A model generated the notes under the pieces. That model saw only the letters and a program-made list of their open reading frames with translations. It was not told the DNA's origin and did no database searches. This document shows, piece after piece, positions 1 through 7,261 of a DNA stretch of 12,792 bases. The stretch comes from Desulfobacterales bacterium (GTDB lineage: Bacteria; Desulfobacterota; Desulfobacteria; Desulfobacterales; JAFDCJ01). Position numbers and translations under genes: made by a program. Position 1 is the first letter of the stretch, and every line of letters begins with the position of its first letter. The DNA is taken from the NCBI GenBank assembly GCA_020345785.1, contig CP070771.1, forward strand, positions 6,022,723-6,035,514, written 5' to 3'.

Positions 1-398
1 TTTATACACAATTATATTGCGCCGGGTCAATGAAATTAAAACTCTCAACAGTTCGATGCCGTAAAGCGGCTTCTATCTTTCCTTGGTTATGTGCGGTTGG
101 GTGCCAAAATTATATAATTTTTTTGAAGAGAAACAGATTACACAATGACAAATCTACAAAAAATTAACCTATCGGAAATTGTAGACTTCGTGCCTCAATT
201 GCCAATTTTCATTTATTATGGAGTTGTTATGCATATCTGAAAAAAATTTGGTTCTAAAAAATTGTATGAACTGTAAACGTATCAGGAGGTTGGCTCAATC
301 TGTTGTATGGCAAGATGGCACAGGTTTTGAGTGGCCTAAATGAATCCGGGACATCCGTATAATCCTATCTTTTTAACTGGTTTGAAAAATGGGGAATT
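1..398. other. AT-rich non-coding region, no gene seen
   Basis: This stretch lies downstream of the minus-strand ABC permease operon, whose last stop codon is at 399-401. I find no ORF with a credible start and ribosome binding site, no tRNA and no clear terminator. The only structure I can name is a perfect 16-bp AT palindrome, AAAATTATATAATTTT, at 106-121. It runs into extra T residues and could equally be chance in such AT-rich DNA. Base composition is clearly more AT-rich than the neighbouring genes. Confidence 0.6.
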
Positions 399-1109
399 TT
401 AATGCGTGGCGACCGCGCTTAATTCCGGCGGGCGCAGGTGGCCTGAAAGGCGCCATTCGAAAAACTGGATAATCCGCGTCATAACGAAATTGATCAGAAG
501 ATAGAAGCTGCCGGCCACGATAAAGGCCTCCAGGGGGCGATAGTTCTCCGCCATGATGACGTTGGCCACCCCGGTCATTTCCATGATGGTAATCGTGCTG
601 GCCAGGGACGTGGCTTTCACCATCAGGATCACCTCGTTGCCGTAAGCGGGCAGCGCCTGGCGGATGGCGATCGGGAAAACGATGCGTCGGAACAGCAAAA
701 ATCCGGACATGCCGATGGATCTGGCGGCCTCGATCTCTCCCCAGGAGACGGATTCCAAACCGCCTCTGATGATTTCGCTGCCGTAAGCGGTGGTGTTGAT
801 GGTCAACGCAATAATGGCACACCAGAAGGGCTTTTGCAGCACCGGCCACAAAAAGCTCTCCCTTACCCAGAGAAACTGTCCCAGCCCGTAGTAGATTAAG
901 AATATCTGCACCAGCAGCGGGGTGCCCCTGATGGCAAACACATAGAGCCGGACCAGGCGCACCAGCCACGTCAGACGCGAGCGGCGGATCAAGGCCGTGA
1001 TGATCGCCAGTCCAAATCCCATGGCCAGCGACAGGGTGACCAGCAGGATTGTCAGGCGGGCCCCGCCCAGGATCGGCAGGATACTTTCGATCATCAGCCC
1101 AAAATCCAT
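399..1109 (-). CDS. Polar amino acid ABC transporter permease (HisM/GlnP type)
   Basis: This is an inner-membrane permease subunit of a polar amino acid importer, 236 aa, a normal length for the His/Glu/Gln/Arg permease family. The N-terminal half has hydrophobic helices at about 10-40 and 50-75, with the family motif RGTPLLVQ at 61-68. The cytoplasmic EAA loop that contacts the ATPase starts at about 127 (EAARSIGMSGFLLFRRIVFP), followed by further helices to about 217. The ATG is preceded by AAGGAG eight bases upstream (complement of 1118-1123), inside the end of the upstream permease. The stop of that gene and this ATG are separated by one base, so translation is probably coupled. It should pair with the product of 1812-1111 as the heterodimeric channel. 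The family is certain; the exact substrate cannot be read from the permease. Confidence 0.93.
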   Translation of the reverse strand: MDFGLMIESILPILGGARLTILLVTLSLAMGFGLAIITALIRRSRLTWLVRLVRLYVFAIRGTPLLVQIFLIYYGLGQFLWVRESFLWPVLQKPFWCAIIALTINTTAYGSEIIRGGLESVSWGEIEAARSIGMSGFLLFRRIVFPIAIRQALPAYGNEVILMVKATSLASTITIMEMTGVANVIMAENYRPLEAFIVAGSFYLLINFVMTRIIQFFEWRLSGHLRPPELSAVATH

Positions 1110-1110
1110 C

Positions 1111-1812
1111 TCAGGCTCTCCTTACGCCGCGACCGGCCCACTGCTCGGCGCGCCGGAAGCCGAAGCCCGAAACAGAGGTCAGCAGCAGAAAAAGACCGGC
1201 GGCCACAGAATAAAAGATGAACGGCTTTTGGCTGGAGCCGGAAGCAACATAGGCTTGCCGCATGATTTCCACCAAACCGGTGACCGATATGAGGGCCGTT
1301 TCCTTCAGGGCGCTCAACCAGCAGTTGCCCAGACCCGGCAGCGCCAGACGCAGCACCTGGGGTACCAGCACCCGCTGAAACAGCAGCCGGTCGCTCATTC
1401 CGAGGGACAGGGCCGCCTCGATCTGTCCTCTGGGTATGGCCAGGACGGCGCCGCGAAATACTTCCGTCTGGTAGGCCCCGTTGATCAGGGCGATCGCCAC
1501 AACCCCTGCGGTAAACGCATTGATTTCGATATAGCCGTGGTAGCCGAAAAGGCGGGCCAAATACATGACCGCGCCGCTGCCGCCGAAAAAAAGCAGATAA
1601 ATGATGAGCAGCTCGGGTATGCCGCGCCCCATGGTCGTATAAATATCGAGCAATATGCGCAGCGGTCTGTGGCGTGAGAGCTTACCGGCTGCGCATAGCG
1701 TTCCAATCACCAGGGCCAGGGCGAAGGCGCACACACTGACCGTCAGGGTCATCAGGGTCGCCCGCGCCATCTCGTCGCCCCAGCCGTCGGCACCGAATCC
1801 GAGCAGCTCCAT
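1111..1812 (-). CDS. Polar amino acid ABC transporter permease (HisQ type)
   Basis: This is the second permease subunit, 233 aa. It opens with an amphipathic stretch and then helices at about 18-42, 53-75 and 98-118. GRGIPELL at 62-69 sits where the sister permease has RGTPLLVQ. The EAA loop is at about 131-159 (IEAALSLGMSDRLLFQRVLV), and C-terminal helices follow to about 217. The TGA stop at 1113-1111 is one base before the ATG of the partner permease, so the two form a coupled pair. The start ATG at 1812 has only a weak, distant purine tract (AGAGGG). The 407-bp gap between this gene and the binding-protein gene upstream is filled by a repeat element, so transcription may depend on read-through. 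I did not assign hisQ because the substrate is unknown. Confidence 0.93.
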   Translation of the reverse strand: MELLGFGADGWGDEMARATLMTLTVSVCAFALALVIGTLCAAGKLSRHRPLRILLDIYTTMGRGIPELLIIYLLFFGGSGAVMYLARLFGYHGYIEINAFTAGVVAIALINGAYQTEVFRGAVLAIPRGQIEAALSLGMSDRLLFQRVLVPQVLRLALPGLGNCWLSALKETALISVTGLVEIMRQAYVASGSSQKPFIFYSVAAGLFLLLTSVSGFGFRRAEQWAGRGVRRA

Positions 1813-2219
1813 ATTCGTTGTCTATCCCTCTATGTTTTGCAGTTAGATAAGTGAAAATTCACCGCCCGCTTCGCTCGAGCCGCAGAGCTCGCAGAGGGAA
1901 TAATATTTTTCCTTTGCCGTTGAGAGGCCCCGCATAGGCGGGATGACCGATCGAATCTTATGAAGTTATGGTCGGCCTACGGCAAAGGAAAAGCTTTCAG
2001 CTTCACATGCCAATCAAACCACTCATGTGGGTGTCTTGTTAATAGAGGCAAGTTTAAGGCCCCGAAGGGTTGCTGATTTTTGCTTTCCGCCCCCTCAGCG
2101 GAAAGCAAAAAAATAAAACAAGTTCTCTGCGTGCTCAGCGTCTCTGCGGTGAAAATGAATATCGAAACGGCCCCTTTTAGGGGATTCATCAACTCACCCT
2201 TTTTTAGGGTCGTAGTTGA
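1813..2219. other. 407-bp intergenic gap inside the ABC importer operon, mostly repeat
   Basis: The gap separates the binding-protein gene from the permease pair. Most of it (1858-2153) is the MITE-like element described separately. The remainder next to the binding-protein stop holds two small AT-looped stem-loops: CCCC-TTTTA-GGGG at 2171-2183 and ACCCT-TTTTT-AGGGT at 2196-2210. Read on the minus strand they lie directly after the binding-protein gene. They resemble transcript-end or mRNA-stabilising hairpins but lack a following U tract, so I do not call an intrinsic terminator. Such hairpins after a binding-protein gene often help give it higher expression than its permeases; whether that happens here is inference. 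Confidence 0.6.
1858..2153. repeat. MITE-like element, copy A (nested insertion)
   Basis: The element runs from TTCACCGC at 1858 to the complement of TTCACCGCAGAGACGC at 2138-2153, so the ends are inverted relative to each other. The left end is degenerate, with an extra CCGCTTCGCTCGAG before CCGCAGAG. Inside are two hairpins. The left one has a 14-bp perfect stem (1907-1920 with 1979-1992); its loop, short in the sister copy, here carries about 50 extra bases with their own CCCGC/GCGGG pairing. The right one has a 14-bp perfect stem (2077-2090 with 2098-2111) and a 7-nt loop. The layout matches copy B at 3267-3538. No transposase or target-site duplication is evident. Confidence 0.7.
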
Positions 2220-3086
2220 CTAGAAGCTGCCGGCGTCTTTGGGGCTGTTATCGAACCCGAACCATTGAATGGCCAGTTTCTGTATCGTCCCGTCGGCTCG
2301 CATCTGCGCCAGTCCTTCGCTGATGATGGCTTTGAGATCCTGATCCTCCTTGCGCACCCCGACACCGTTGCCAAGGCCGAAGATGTCTCCGGTCCAGGCC
2401 GGCCCGAAAAGGGCGAGGTTAGCACCCTCTTCCTTTTTCATCAGCGGTACCCAGTAGGATAATGACGCCTCGGCGGCATCGAGGCGGCCGGCATTCAAAT
2501 CCAGCAAAACGTTTTCCTGGCTGTCGTATTTTCGAATGGTGGCCACATCCTTGAAAAAGGTATCTAAAAAATTTGAATGCGTGGTCGTTGTTTGCACGCC
2601 GATGACTTTGCCCTCCAATAATTTGCGCAGTTCGTCGATGACGCCCTGTTCTTCGGGCGTGATGTCGTTGAGGGTTACACCCTCCAGCGGACTTTTAAAG
2701 GAAGCCAGGGGGCTTGATTTCAACGTCGCAAAAGAACCGGGCGTCTTGGCGTAAGGACCCGCAAAATCGATGACTTCAAGCCGCTTGGGGGTCGCCTGCA
2801 TGCCGGCAATGATAAGGTCGTATTTGCCGCCCGTCAGCCCCGGAATGATGCCCTTCCAGGCCTGGGGAATAATCTCACATTCCAGGTTCATGCGGCGGCA
2901 CACCTCGTTGATGACATCGATGTCAAAGCCGTACAGCTTGCCGTCGGCAGCGGTGGCATTCCAGGGCGGATACGCTCCTTCGGTCGCCACCCGCACTTTT
3001 TTCCAGTCCTTGGCCACCCCGGCCCCCGGTACGCCGATAATTACTGCCAAACAGACAACCAATCCATACAACATTGCTTTTTTCAT
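2220..3086 (-). CDS. Periplasmic amino acid-binding protein of ABC importer (SBP_bac_3)
   Basis: This is a periplasmic solute receptor, 288 aa including a signal peptide (KK at 2-3, hydrophobic core about 6-20, likely cut after GVA at 25). The mature protein shows the family landmarks: VRVATEGAYPPWN (32-43), GFDIDVINEV (53-62), WKGIIPGL (77-84), YDLIIAGM then TPKR (89-102), DFAGPY (107-112), DLNAGRLDAA (196-205) and a C-terminal GTIQKLAIQWFG. Arg102 corresponds by eye to the ligand-carboxylate Arg of HisJ. The position of the ligand-amine Asp after LDAA appears to be Ser208, and about 20-30 extra residues lie between the lobes (about 124-160), so the ligand may not be a standard amino acid. 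The ATG has an ideal AAAGGAGG five bases upstream. Neighbours supply the ATPase and permeases. Confidence 0.93.
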   Translation of the reverse strand: MKKAMLYGLVVCLAVIIGVPGAGVAKDWKKVRVATEGAYPPWNATAADGKLYGFDIDVINEVCRRMNLECEIIPQAWKGIIPGLTGGKYDLIIAGMQATPKRLEVIDFAGPYAKTPGSFATLKSSPLASFKSPLEGVTLNDITPEEQGVIDELRKLLEGKVIGVQTTTTHSNFLDTFFKDVATIRKYDSQENVLLDLNAGRLDAAEASLSYWVPLMKKEEGANLALFGPAWTGDIFGLGNGVGVRKEDQDLKAIISEGLAQMRADGTIQKLAIQWFGFDNSPKDAGSF

Positions 3087-3136
3087 GACTGCCTCCTTTC
3101 TTCTTTGGGGGATGCTAACATTGTTAAAAAATCCTC

Positions 3137-3166
3137 CGTATAAGGTTGATATTGACGGTCGATCAA
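3137..3166 (-). promoter_or_regulatory. Possible sigma70-like promoter for the binding-protein gene
   Basis: On the minus strand TTGATC (3166-3161) and TATACG (3142-3137) are separated by 18 bp, each matching four of six consensus bases. They lie about 50 bp upstream of the binding-protein ATG. A separate promoter here would explain how the gene is expressed despite the 460-bp gap after the ATPase gene. Matches of this quality are common by chance. Confidence 0.3.
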
Positions 3167-3266
3167 AGCAGAGTTCGCATCATCGTCGTCGTGCTCGTTC
3201 TCGTTTCCAACTGGTAGCTGTGTGCTCCTATGCTTAATCACGGAAACTTATCATCAATAATAATTT

Positions 3267-3538
3267 TTCACCGCAGAGGCGCGAAGGACGCAAAGAACGT
3301 TTATTTTTTATTTGCCGCTGAGAGGACGGCAAATAAAAAGACTCAAGCCCTGCGGGCAAAACAGATGTCTGATCTTCCAATAGCCCGGTTTCGTGTTAAT
3401 ATGAATTGTATGTTTGCCTTAAAATTACTCATTGCCTATTTATTTTCTGCCATAGGCTGATTGTTTTTCATTTGCCTTCCTCTCAAAGGCAAATGAAATG
3501 AAAAGTTCTCTCTGCGCTCCCTGCGCCTCTGCGGTGAA
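3267..3538. repeat. MITE-like element, copy B (intact layout)
   Basis: This 272-bp element has perfect 16-bp terminal inverted repeats: TTCACCGCAGAGGCGC at 3267-3282 and its complement at 3523-3538. Each end is followed inwards by a hairpin. The left one pairs 3305-3317 with 3327-3339 (13 bp, 9-nt loop). The right one pairs 3466-3478 with 3486-3498 (13 bp, 7-nt loop). Loops on both sides contain a GAGAGG-type sequence in mirrored orientation. The middle 130 bp is AT-rich and non-coding. The two halves are therefore the same repeat unit placed head-to-head. No flanking duplication is obvious. Confidence 0.75.
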
Positions 3539-3546
3539 GCTGTGTA

Positions 3547-4335
3547 TTAACCGAACTCCCGTGCCAGAAACTGCCGGCAGCGATCCGATGCCGGATCCAC
3601 CAATACCTGGCCGGGCGGACCTTCTTCCAGAATGATGCCTTCGTCGATAAAGACCACGCGCGATGAAACCTCACGGGCAAAGGCGATCTCATGAGTGACG
3701 ATGAGCATGGTCCGGCCCTCCCGGGCCAGCTGATGAATCACCCGCAGGACTTCGCCGACGAGTTCGGGGTCAAGCGCCGAGGTCGGCTCGTCAAATAACA
3801 TGACCCGCGGATGACATGCCAGGGCGCGCGCGATGGCCGCTCGCTGCTGCTGGCCGCCGGAAAGATGACTGGGATACTGGTCGCGTTTTTCGGCAATGCC
3901 GACTTTGGCCAACAACGCCTCGGCCTCGGCAATGACTTCCTTGCGGGGTCTCTTTTGAACATGAACGGGGCCTTCGATGACGTTCTCCAGAACCGTCATA
4001 TGTGAGAAGAGGTTGAAACTCTGAAATACCATGCCGAGCCTGGAGCGGATGCGGTCGACCTGTTGGCGGTCGGCCGGTACCCGAGTGCCGTCTTTTCTTT
4101 TTTTGGTTTGAATCAGCTCGCCCCCGATAACCACCTCGCCCCCATCCGGCACTTCCAGGAAATTGATGCAGCGCAGCATTGTGCTCTTGCCGGAACCGCT
4201 GGCACCGATGATACTGATCACATCCCCCTCGCGCGCAGTCAACGATACACCTTTGAGCACTTCCAGATTGCCGAAGCTTTTTCTCAACTGCTTAACCTCG
4301 AGCGCCACGTTTGGTGTTTGTGGGGTATGCATCAC
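3547..4335 (-). CDS. Polar amino acid ABC transporter ATP-binding protein (HisP/GlnQ type)
   Basis: This is the cytoplasmic ATPase that powers the amino acid importer, 262 aa. It shows a Walker A GASGSGKST at 44-52, Q-loop Gln105 (VFQSFNLF), signature LSGGQQQR at 158-165, Walker B VMLFDEP at 178-184, D-loop SALD at 186-189 and switch His215 (IVTHE). The 71-92 segment with TKKRKDGTRVPADRQQ is the insert typical of the HisP branch, which handles basic amino acids or opines. It is the promoter-proximal gene of the operon. The first in-frame start is GTG at 4335, nine bases after GGAAGGGA; an ATG follows immediately at 4332, so either could be used. An overlapping out-of-frame ATG-TGA minimal ORF sits across this start. 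The family is certain, the substrate is not. Confidence 0.94.
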   Translation of the reverse strand: MMHTPQTPNVALEVKQLRKSFGNLEVLKGVSLTAREGDVISIIGASGSGKSTMLRCINFLEVPDGGEVVIGGELIQTKKRKDGTRVPADRQQVDRIRSRLGMVFQSFNLFSHMTVLENVIEGPVHVQKRPRKEVIAEAEALLAKVGIAEKRDQYPSHLSGGQQQRAAIARALACHPRVMLFDEPTSALDPELVGEVLRVIHQLAREGRTMLIVTHEIAFAREVSSRVVFIDEGIILEEGPPGQVLVDPASDRCRQFLAREFG

Positions 4336-4394
4336 ATTGAAAAGTCCCTTCCGGAAGGCTGCCCATTTGGCCTACGAGTCCCGAAAAAATCGGA

Positions 4395-4422
4395 GGTGTC
4401 AGGTGTCAGGTGTCAGGTTTCA
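4395..4422. repeat. Heptamer array GGTGTCA
   Basis: Three exact GGTGTCA copies (4395-4401, 4402-4408, 4409-4415) are followed by a variant, GGTTTCA (4416-4422). The same heptamer occurs three times in inverted orientation at 7896-7916, on the far side of the DUF3604 gene. Confidence 0.85.
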
Positions 4423-4458
4423 GCATTCAAATACACAAAATGCTACCTAATCTTATTG

Positions 4459-4486
4459 GTTCGAAGTTCAAGGTTCAAATTTCGAA
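4459..4486. repeat. Heptamer array GTTCRAN
   Basis: Four consecutive 7-mers: GTTCGAA, GTTCAAG, GTTCAAA, TTTCGAA. The 7-bp period is exact and variation is concentrated at the fifth and last positions. Confidence 0.7.
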
Positions 4487-4600
4487 GGCTTCAGCCAAAG
4501 CATTTCTTGAGCCAACCGGCTCCCTGCAACCTTCTCAACAATCTTTATGATTTACACGAATACACCAACAGAATTTCTTCTTCATCTTTTTCCATTCGAG

Positions 4601-4635
4601 GTTCAAAGTTCGATGTTGAATGTTCGATGTTCATT
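4601..4635. repeat. Heptamer array GTTCGAT
   Basis: Five consecutive 7-mers: GTTCAAA, GTTCGAT, GTTGAAT, GTTCGAT, GTTCATT. The core is the same GTTC as in the array at 4459-4486. Confidence 0.75.
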
Positions 4636-4735
4636 CTTTGGTTCTTATTCGATCAGATTGGCCGCCAGCAGCCCTCAAACGGCTGACACCTCGTATGAAA
4701 CTTCACCTGAGCGGAACAGTCCGCCGCGGCGGACA

Positions 4736-4756
4736 GAATATCGAATATCGAACCGC
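4736..4756. repeat. Short heptamer array GAATATC
   Basis: GAATATC occurs twice in tandem (4736-4749), followed by the variant GAACCGC (4750-4756). It sits inside direct repeat copy 1. Confidence 0.55.
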
Positions 4757-4818
4757 AGAATGTCGAAGGGTGGTTTCGCTCCGTTCAGTCTTTTTTATAA
4801 AAAAGATAGAATACCTTC

Positions 4819-4860
4819 CTTCGACATTCGACATTCGATATTCATTATTCGATATTCGCT
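4819..4860. repeat. Heptamer array ATTCGAY
   Basis: Six consecutive 7-mers: CTTCGAC, ATTCGAC, ATTCGAT, ATTCATT, ATTCGAT, ATTCGCT. This is the longest array with the period unbroken. Confidence 0.8.
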
Positions 4861-4935
4861 TTTGTTAAGTTTGCTCATTAGATCAAACTGGCTGCCCTCC
4901 CACTACGGGTAAACTTCGGCGGCCAGCGGCTGAGC

Positions 4936-4971
4936 TGAACCCTGAACTCTGAACGCTGAACCTCTGAACCT
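4936..4971. repeat. Heptamer array TGAACNC reaching the DUF3604 stop codon
   Basis: The copies are TGAACCC, TGAACTC, TGAACGC, TGAACCTC (one base longer) and TGAACCT. The last copy overlaps the stop codon of the minus-strand gene (4970-4972). On the other strand the units read as GTTCA-type heptamers, like those at 4459 and 4601. Confidence 0.8.
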
Positions 4972-7261
4972 ATGCTCTATAAACGTATACCGGACTGCTC
5001 CAGGCCCTGTGCCCGTCTTCGGTCGTCACGCGCACCCACAGGGGGTTGTCGCCGGCCGGCTTCAGGGATACGTGCGCGGTTTTACGGATTTCCAGGCAGT
5101 GGTTGCGGTCGGGCAGGCGCGAAATTCGCACTTGCCTCCGCAGTCCGCCGGCTTCCAGCACAATATCTTCAAACCCGACGCCGGTTAAATCAAATCGATC
5201 CGACACCAGGTTGGTTGAAAGGTGGAGCCGGCCCGACGCTGCCTGATTCAGCCAAACATCGAATCCACAAAAATTGCCGGCTGTCCGGCTGTCCCAGATG
5301 ATTGTATGGTTGTCGCGGATTTCGAAGCGCCGTTCGGGATTCCAGTTGTTGATGGCGGCCATCGATTGAATGGTGCAGCCTTCAAAACGGGCCCGGCCCT
5401 GCCAGTGCGTGCGGTTTCCGCGCCCCCGGTACTCGGCGCCGCTCCAGACCACCCGGATGCGGCTGCCGATATCTTCTTGCGTATACCCCTTGAATGTTTG
5501 GATCGCTTCCATGCCGTTGAGGACGTCAATGCGGTCGATCGGCGTGTGGGAGACCGCCTCGACCATAAGATTTACCGCTTTGTCGTCGGTCTGCACGATG
5601 TCCCCCATCATGACTTCAGCTACTTCTTGGGGTACCGTTTCGAATTGCCGCGGGTCGCGGTCATAGCGTCGGCCGGCCGTTTGAAATCCGACCCGGACGT
5701 CGAGGTGCATCCGGTTGCCGGTTGTGCCGTAGGTGTGCCTGCGCCGGATGCTGTCGAACAAAGCGTCGCGGCTCAGGGTATCCGCATAAAAACAGGTCAG
5801 TCCGCCGTATGCGGCAAAGCTCGCCGCACCGGGATGGCTGGCACCGGGCCGCCCCTTGTGCCCGTCGCTGTTGCAAACCACGCCGCAGCGATACCCCTGC
5901 TGGAAACAGTCTTCGATCAGCCATTCAAAAGTACCCCAGGCCGAATGAATTTCCATCGAGGTCTCCAGTCGGGGATCGTGGGCATAGCGCACGTCGGCAT
6001 AGCGTCCGCCGCAGTGCGCGAAAACAATGCAATCCTCGTGGGCCAGATCCCTGAAAAGATTTCTGGCCGTCGGCGAATCCATATCGATGTCACTGCGGTC
6101 GGGCAGCAGTGCGTGGGATGATCGGCGAATCCGGCGGTCTTCATGGCGGAAATAAACGTTGCGATCCCCGCCGATGCACGTGTTGCCGGACCATTCATAG
6201 CCCGGCAACACAACAAATTTTCCGTCCCGGTTGTACTCGGCCGTCAAATTGTTAAGATGCCGCCAGAATGCATTGTTGATCTGGAAGTCGTTGGCCTGGT
6301 GGGCGGCCACATCCAGGAAAGCCAAATCCCTGGCAAAATCGAAATATTCCCGGGCGGATCCAACACCGACCGATTCGCCGCTCTGCCCGTGCAGATCGCC
6401 CCAGTATCCGGCAAAGGCGCCCTTTTTGATCACAACAGGATTTGCATCCGCCAGGATCCGGCCGTTATGATCGTGAATGCGGATTCGCAATATCCCTTCC
6501 TGCCGGACCCTGAGCTCGTCCAGTCTGACGGCCCGCCGGCCGGTTGGGTAGTCGATGGTTTGCGGCAGTCCCTCAACCGGCAGATTGGCAGAAATCATGA
6601 TGGTTTCTGCTGCCCGATCCGTCGGATTGCCCCAGTTGTCTTCGGCCTTCAGACCCAACGAAAATTCTTCACCCGGGCGGCGCAGCGTCGGGGCCACGGC
6701 CTTCCACCGCACCGGTTCGGCGGGAACGATGCTGATGGCCGGGCTGTTGGCGACCGGGATAAATTGCCGGGTGGCATGGATATCGACGACCACTTTAAAC
6801 TCAAAATGGCTTTCACAAAAAGACTGTAAGCGCATGCCCGGCGATCCGCCGGAGGTATCGCCGAACGTGATGGTGATGGTGTCCCCTTCGCATAAGTACC
6901 CGTTTTTGATGATGATTGTCAGGCCGTGATAGCGGGGACGGGGCAGGGCGTCATGCGCGTATGATAGATCCAAAGCAACCCCGTTGCCGGCAACGGCCGA
7001 TACATAGTTTTCGGCCGCCGGATCCACAACCTGTAGTTTCCCTCCGTCCGTTGCAAAGCGAAACAAGACGCGCAAGGCGCCGGTGTCGTCGATGCCATAG
7101 GGTCCCGCGGTATAAACCAATTGAAAAGTCTGGAGGCTGCGAACCTCGAAGGCACCGGTCGGCGAGAAATCGACCCAGCCGTACTGGGCAGGGTTGGCCG
7201 CCGGCTCAGCGGCCGGCCAGATTTCGCCCATGTGGGCGGGAGCGATCTTATCGGCAGGCAT
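4970..7261 (-). CDS. DUF3604 family protein with PHP-like metal-binding domain
   Basis: The protein is 763 aa with no signal peptide or membrane helix, so it is probably cytoplasmic. Residues 1-280 are beta-rich and Ig-like. The catalytic-looking domain starts at GYWGDLHGQSG (285-295), where D289 and H291 resemble the first metal-ligand motif of PHP/amidohydrolase folds. Other candidate ligands are H321, E356 (LPGYEWS), H417 (FAHCGG), H439 (MEIHS), and D466/H468 in NSDGHKG (464-470). RRRHTYGTTG (507-516) precedes a beta-rich C-terminus. This order is what I recognise as DUF3604, whose biochemical role is not established; a metal-dependent hydrolase is inference. The ATG at 7261 has GGAGA nine bases upstream, and an in-frame stop lies about 85 bp upstream. 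It stands alone, flanked by repeats; its stop codon lies inside a heptamer array, but the C-terminus (SSPVYVYRA) does not look truncated. Confidence 0.85.
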   Translation of the reverse strand: MPADKIAPAHMGEIWPAAEPAANPAQYGWVDFSPTGAFEVRSLQTFQLVYTAGPYGIDDTGALRVLFRFATDGGKLQVVDPAAENYVSAVAGNGVALDLSYAHDALPRPRYHGLTIIIKNGYLCEGDTITITFGDTSGGSPGMRLQSFCESHFEFKVVVDIHATRQFIPVANSPAISIVPAEPVRWKAVAPTLRRPGEEFSLGLKAEDNWGNPTDRAAETIMISANLPVEGLPQTIDYPTGRRAVRLDELRVRQEGILRIRIHDHNGRILADANPVVIKKGAFAGYWGDLHGQSGESVGVGSAREYFDFARDLAFLDVAAHQANDFQINNAFWRHLNNLTAEYNRDGKFVVLPGYEWSGNTCIGGDRNVYFRHEDRRIRRSSHALLPDRSDIDMDSPTARNLFRDLAHEDCIVFAHCGGRYADVRYAHDPRLETSMEIHSAWGTFEWLIEDCFQQGYRCGVVCNSDGHKGRPGASHPGAASFAAYGGLTCFYADTLSRDALFDSIRRRHTYGTTGNRMHLDVRVGFQTAGRRYDRDPRQFETVPQEVAEVMMGDIVQTDDKAVNLMVEAVSHTPIDRIDVLNGMEAIQTFKGYTQEDIGSRIRVVWSGAEYRGRGNRTHWQGRARFEGCTIQSMAAINNWNPERRFEIRDNHTIIWDSRTAGNFCGFDVWLNQAASGRLHLSTNLVSDRFDLTGVGFEDIVLEAGGLRRQVRISRLPDRNHCLEIRKTAHVSLKPAGDNPLWVRVTTEDGHRAWSSPVYVYRA

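Larger units (their letters stand above)
3087..3546. other. 460-bp intergenic gap between ATPase and binding-protein genes
   Basis: Most of the gap is MITE-like element copy B (3267-3538), which ends only 8 bp from the ATPase stop codon. The part nearest the binding-protein gene contains a possible promoter and its ribosome binding site. Between them, at about 3178-3208, is a low-complexity tract of CGTCGT/CTCGTT-like triplets. No gene is supported; short ORFs here read through the repeat. Confidence 0.6.
4689..4938. repeat. Diverged direct repeat, copy 1 (flanks DUF3604 gene)
   Basis: Three anchor segments occur in the same order and orientation as in copy 2 (7673-7898). Anchor one, CCTCGTATGAAACTTCACC..., is at 4689-4710 (20 of 22 bases match). 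Anchor two, GATCAAACTGGCTGC, is at 4881-4895. Anchor three, CTTCGGCGGCCAGCGGCTG..., is at 4914-4938 (23 of 25 match). The DNA between anchors one and two differs: here it carries GAATATC and ATTCGAC heptamers, in copy 2 a REP-like pair. Confidence 0.7.
4336..4969. other. 634-bp repeat-rich intergenic region
   Basis: The region lies between the amino acid ABC operon and the DUF3604 gene, both on the minus strand. No credible gene is present. It is almost entirely made of degenerate tandem arrays with 7-bp periodicity (listed separately) and part of a diverged direct repeat shared with the other side of the DUF3604 gene. A partial extra copy of that repeat (GATCAGATTGGCCGCC to CGGCTGACACCT) lies at about 4654-4691. 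A promoter for the ATPase gene must lie here, but I cannot pick one out. Confidence 0.65.

Noticed and set aside
106..121. AAAATTATATAATTTT palindrome as an operator
   Set aside because: It is pure A/T in an AT-rich region with no adjacent gene start, so chance is the simplest explanation.
373..969. 198-aa minus-strand ORF
   Set aside because: It overlaps the HisM-type permease in another frame; the His/Arg/Pro-rich composition is typical of a GC-rich shadow frame.
2171..2210. Possible intrinsic terminators after the binding-protein gene
   Set aside because: The stems are 4-5 bp and the downstream minus-strand sequence has no U tract, so they are only described as small stem-loops.
5222..6121. 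299-aa plus-strand ORF
   Set aside because: It lies antisense to the DUF3604 gene, whose motifs are clear; no domain or ribosome binding site supports the plus-strand reading.
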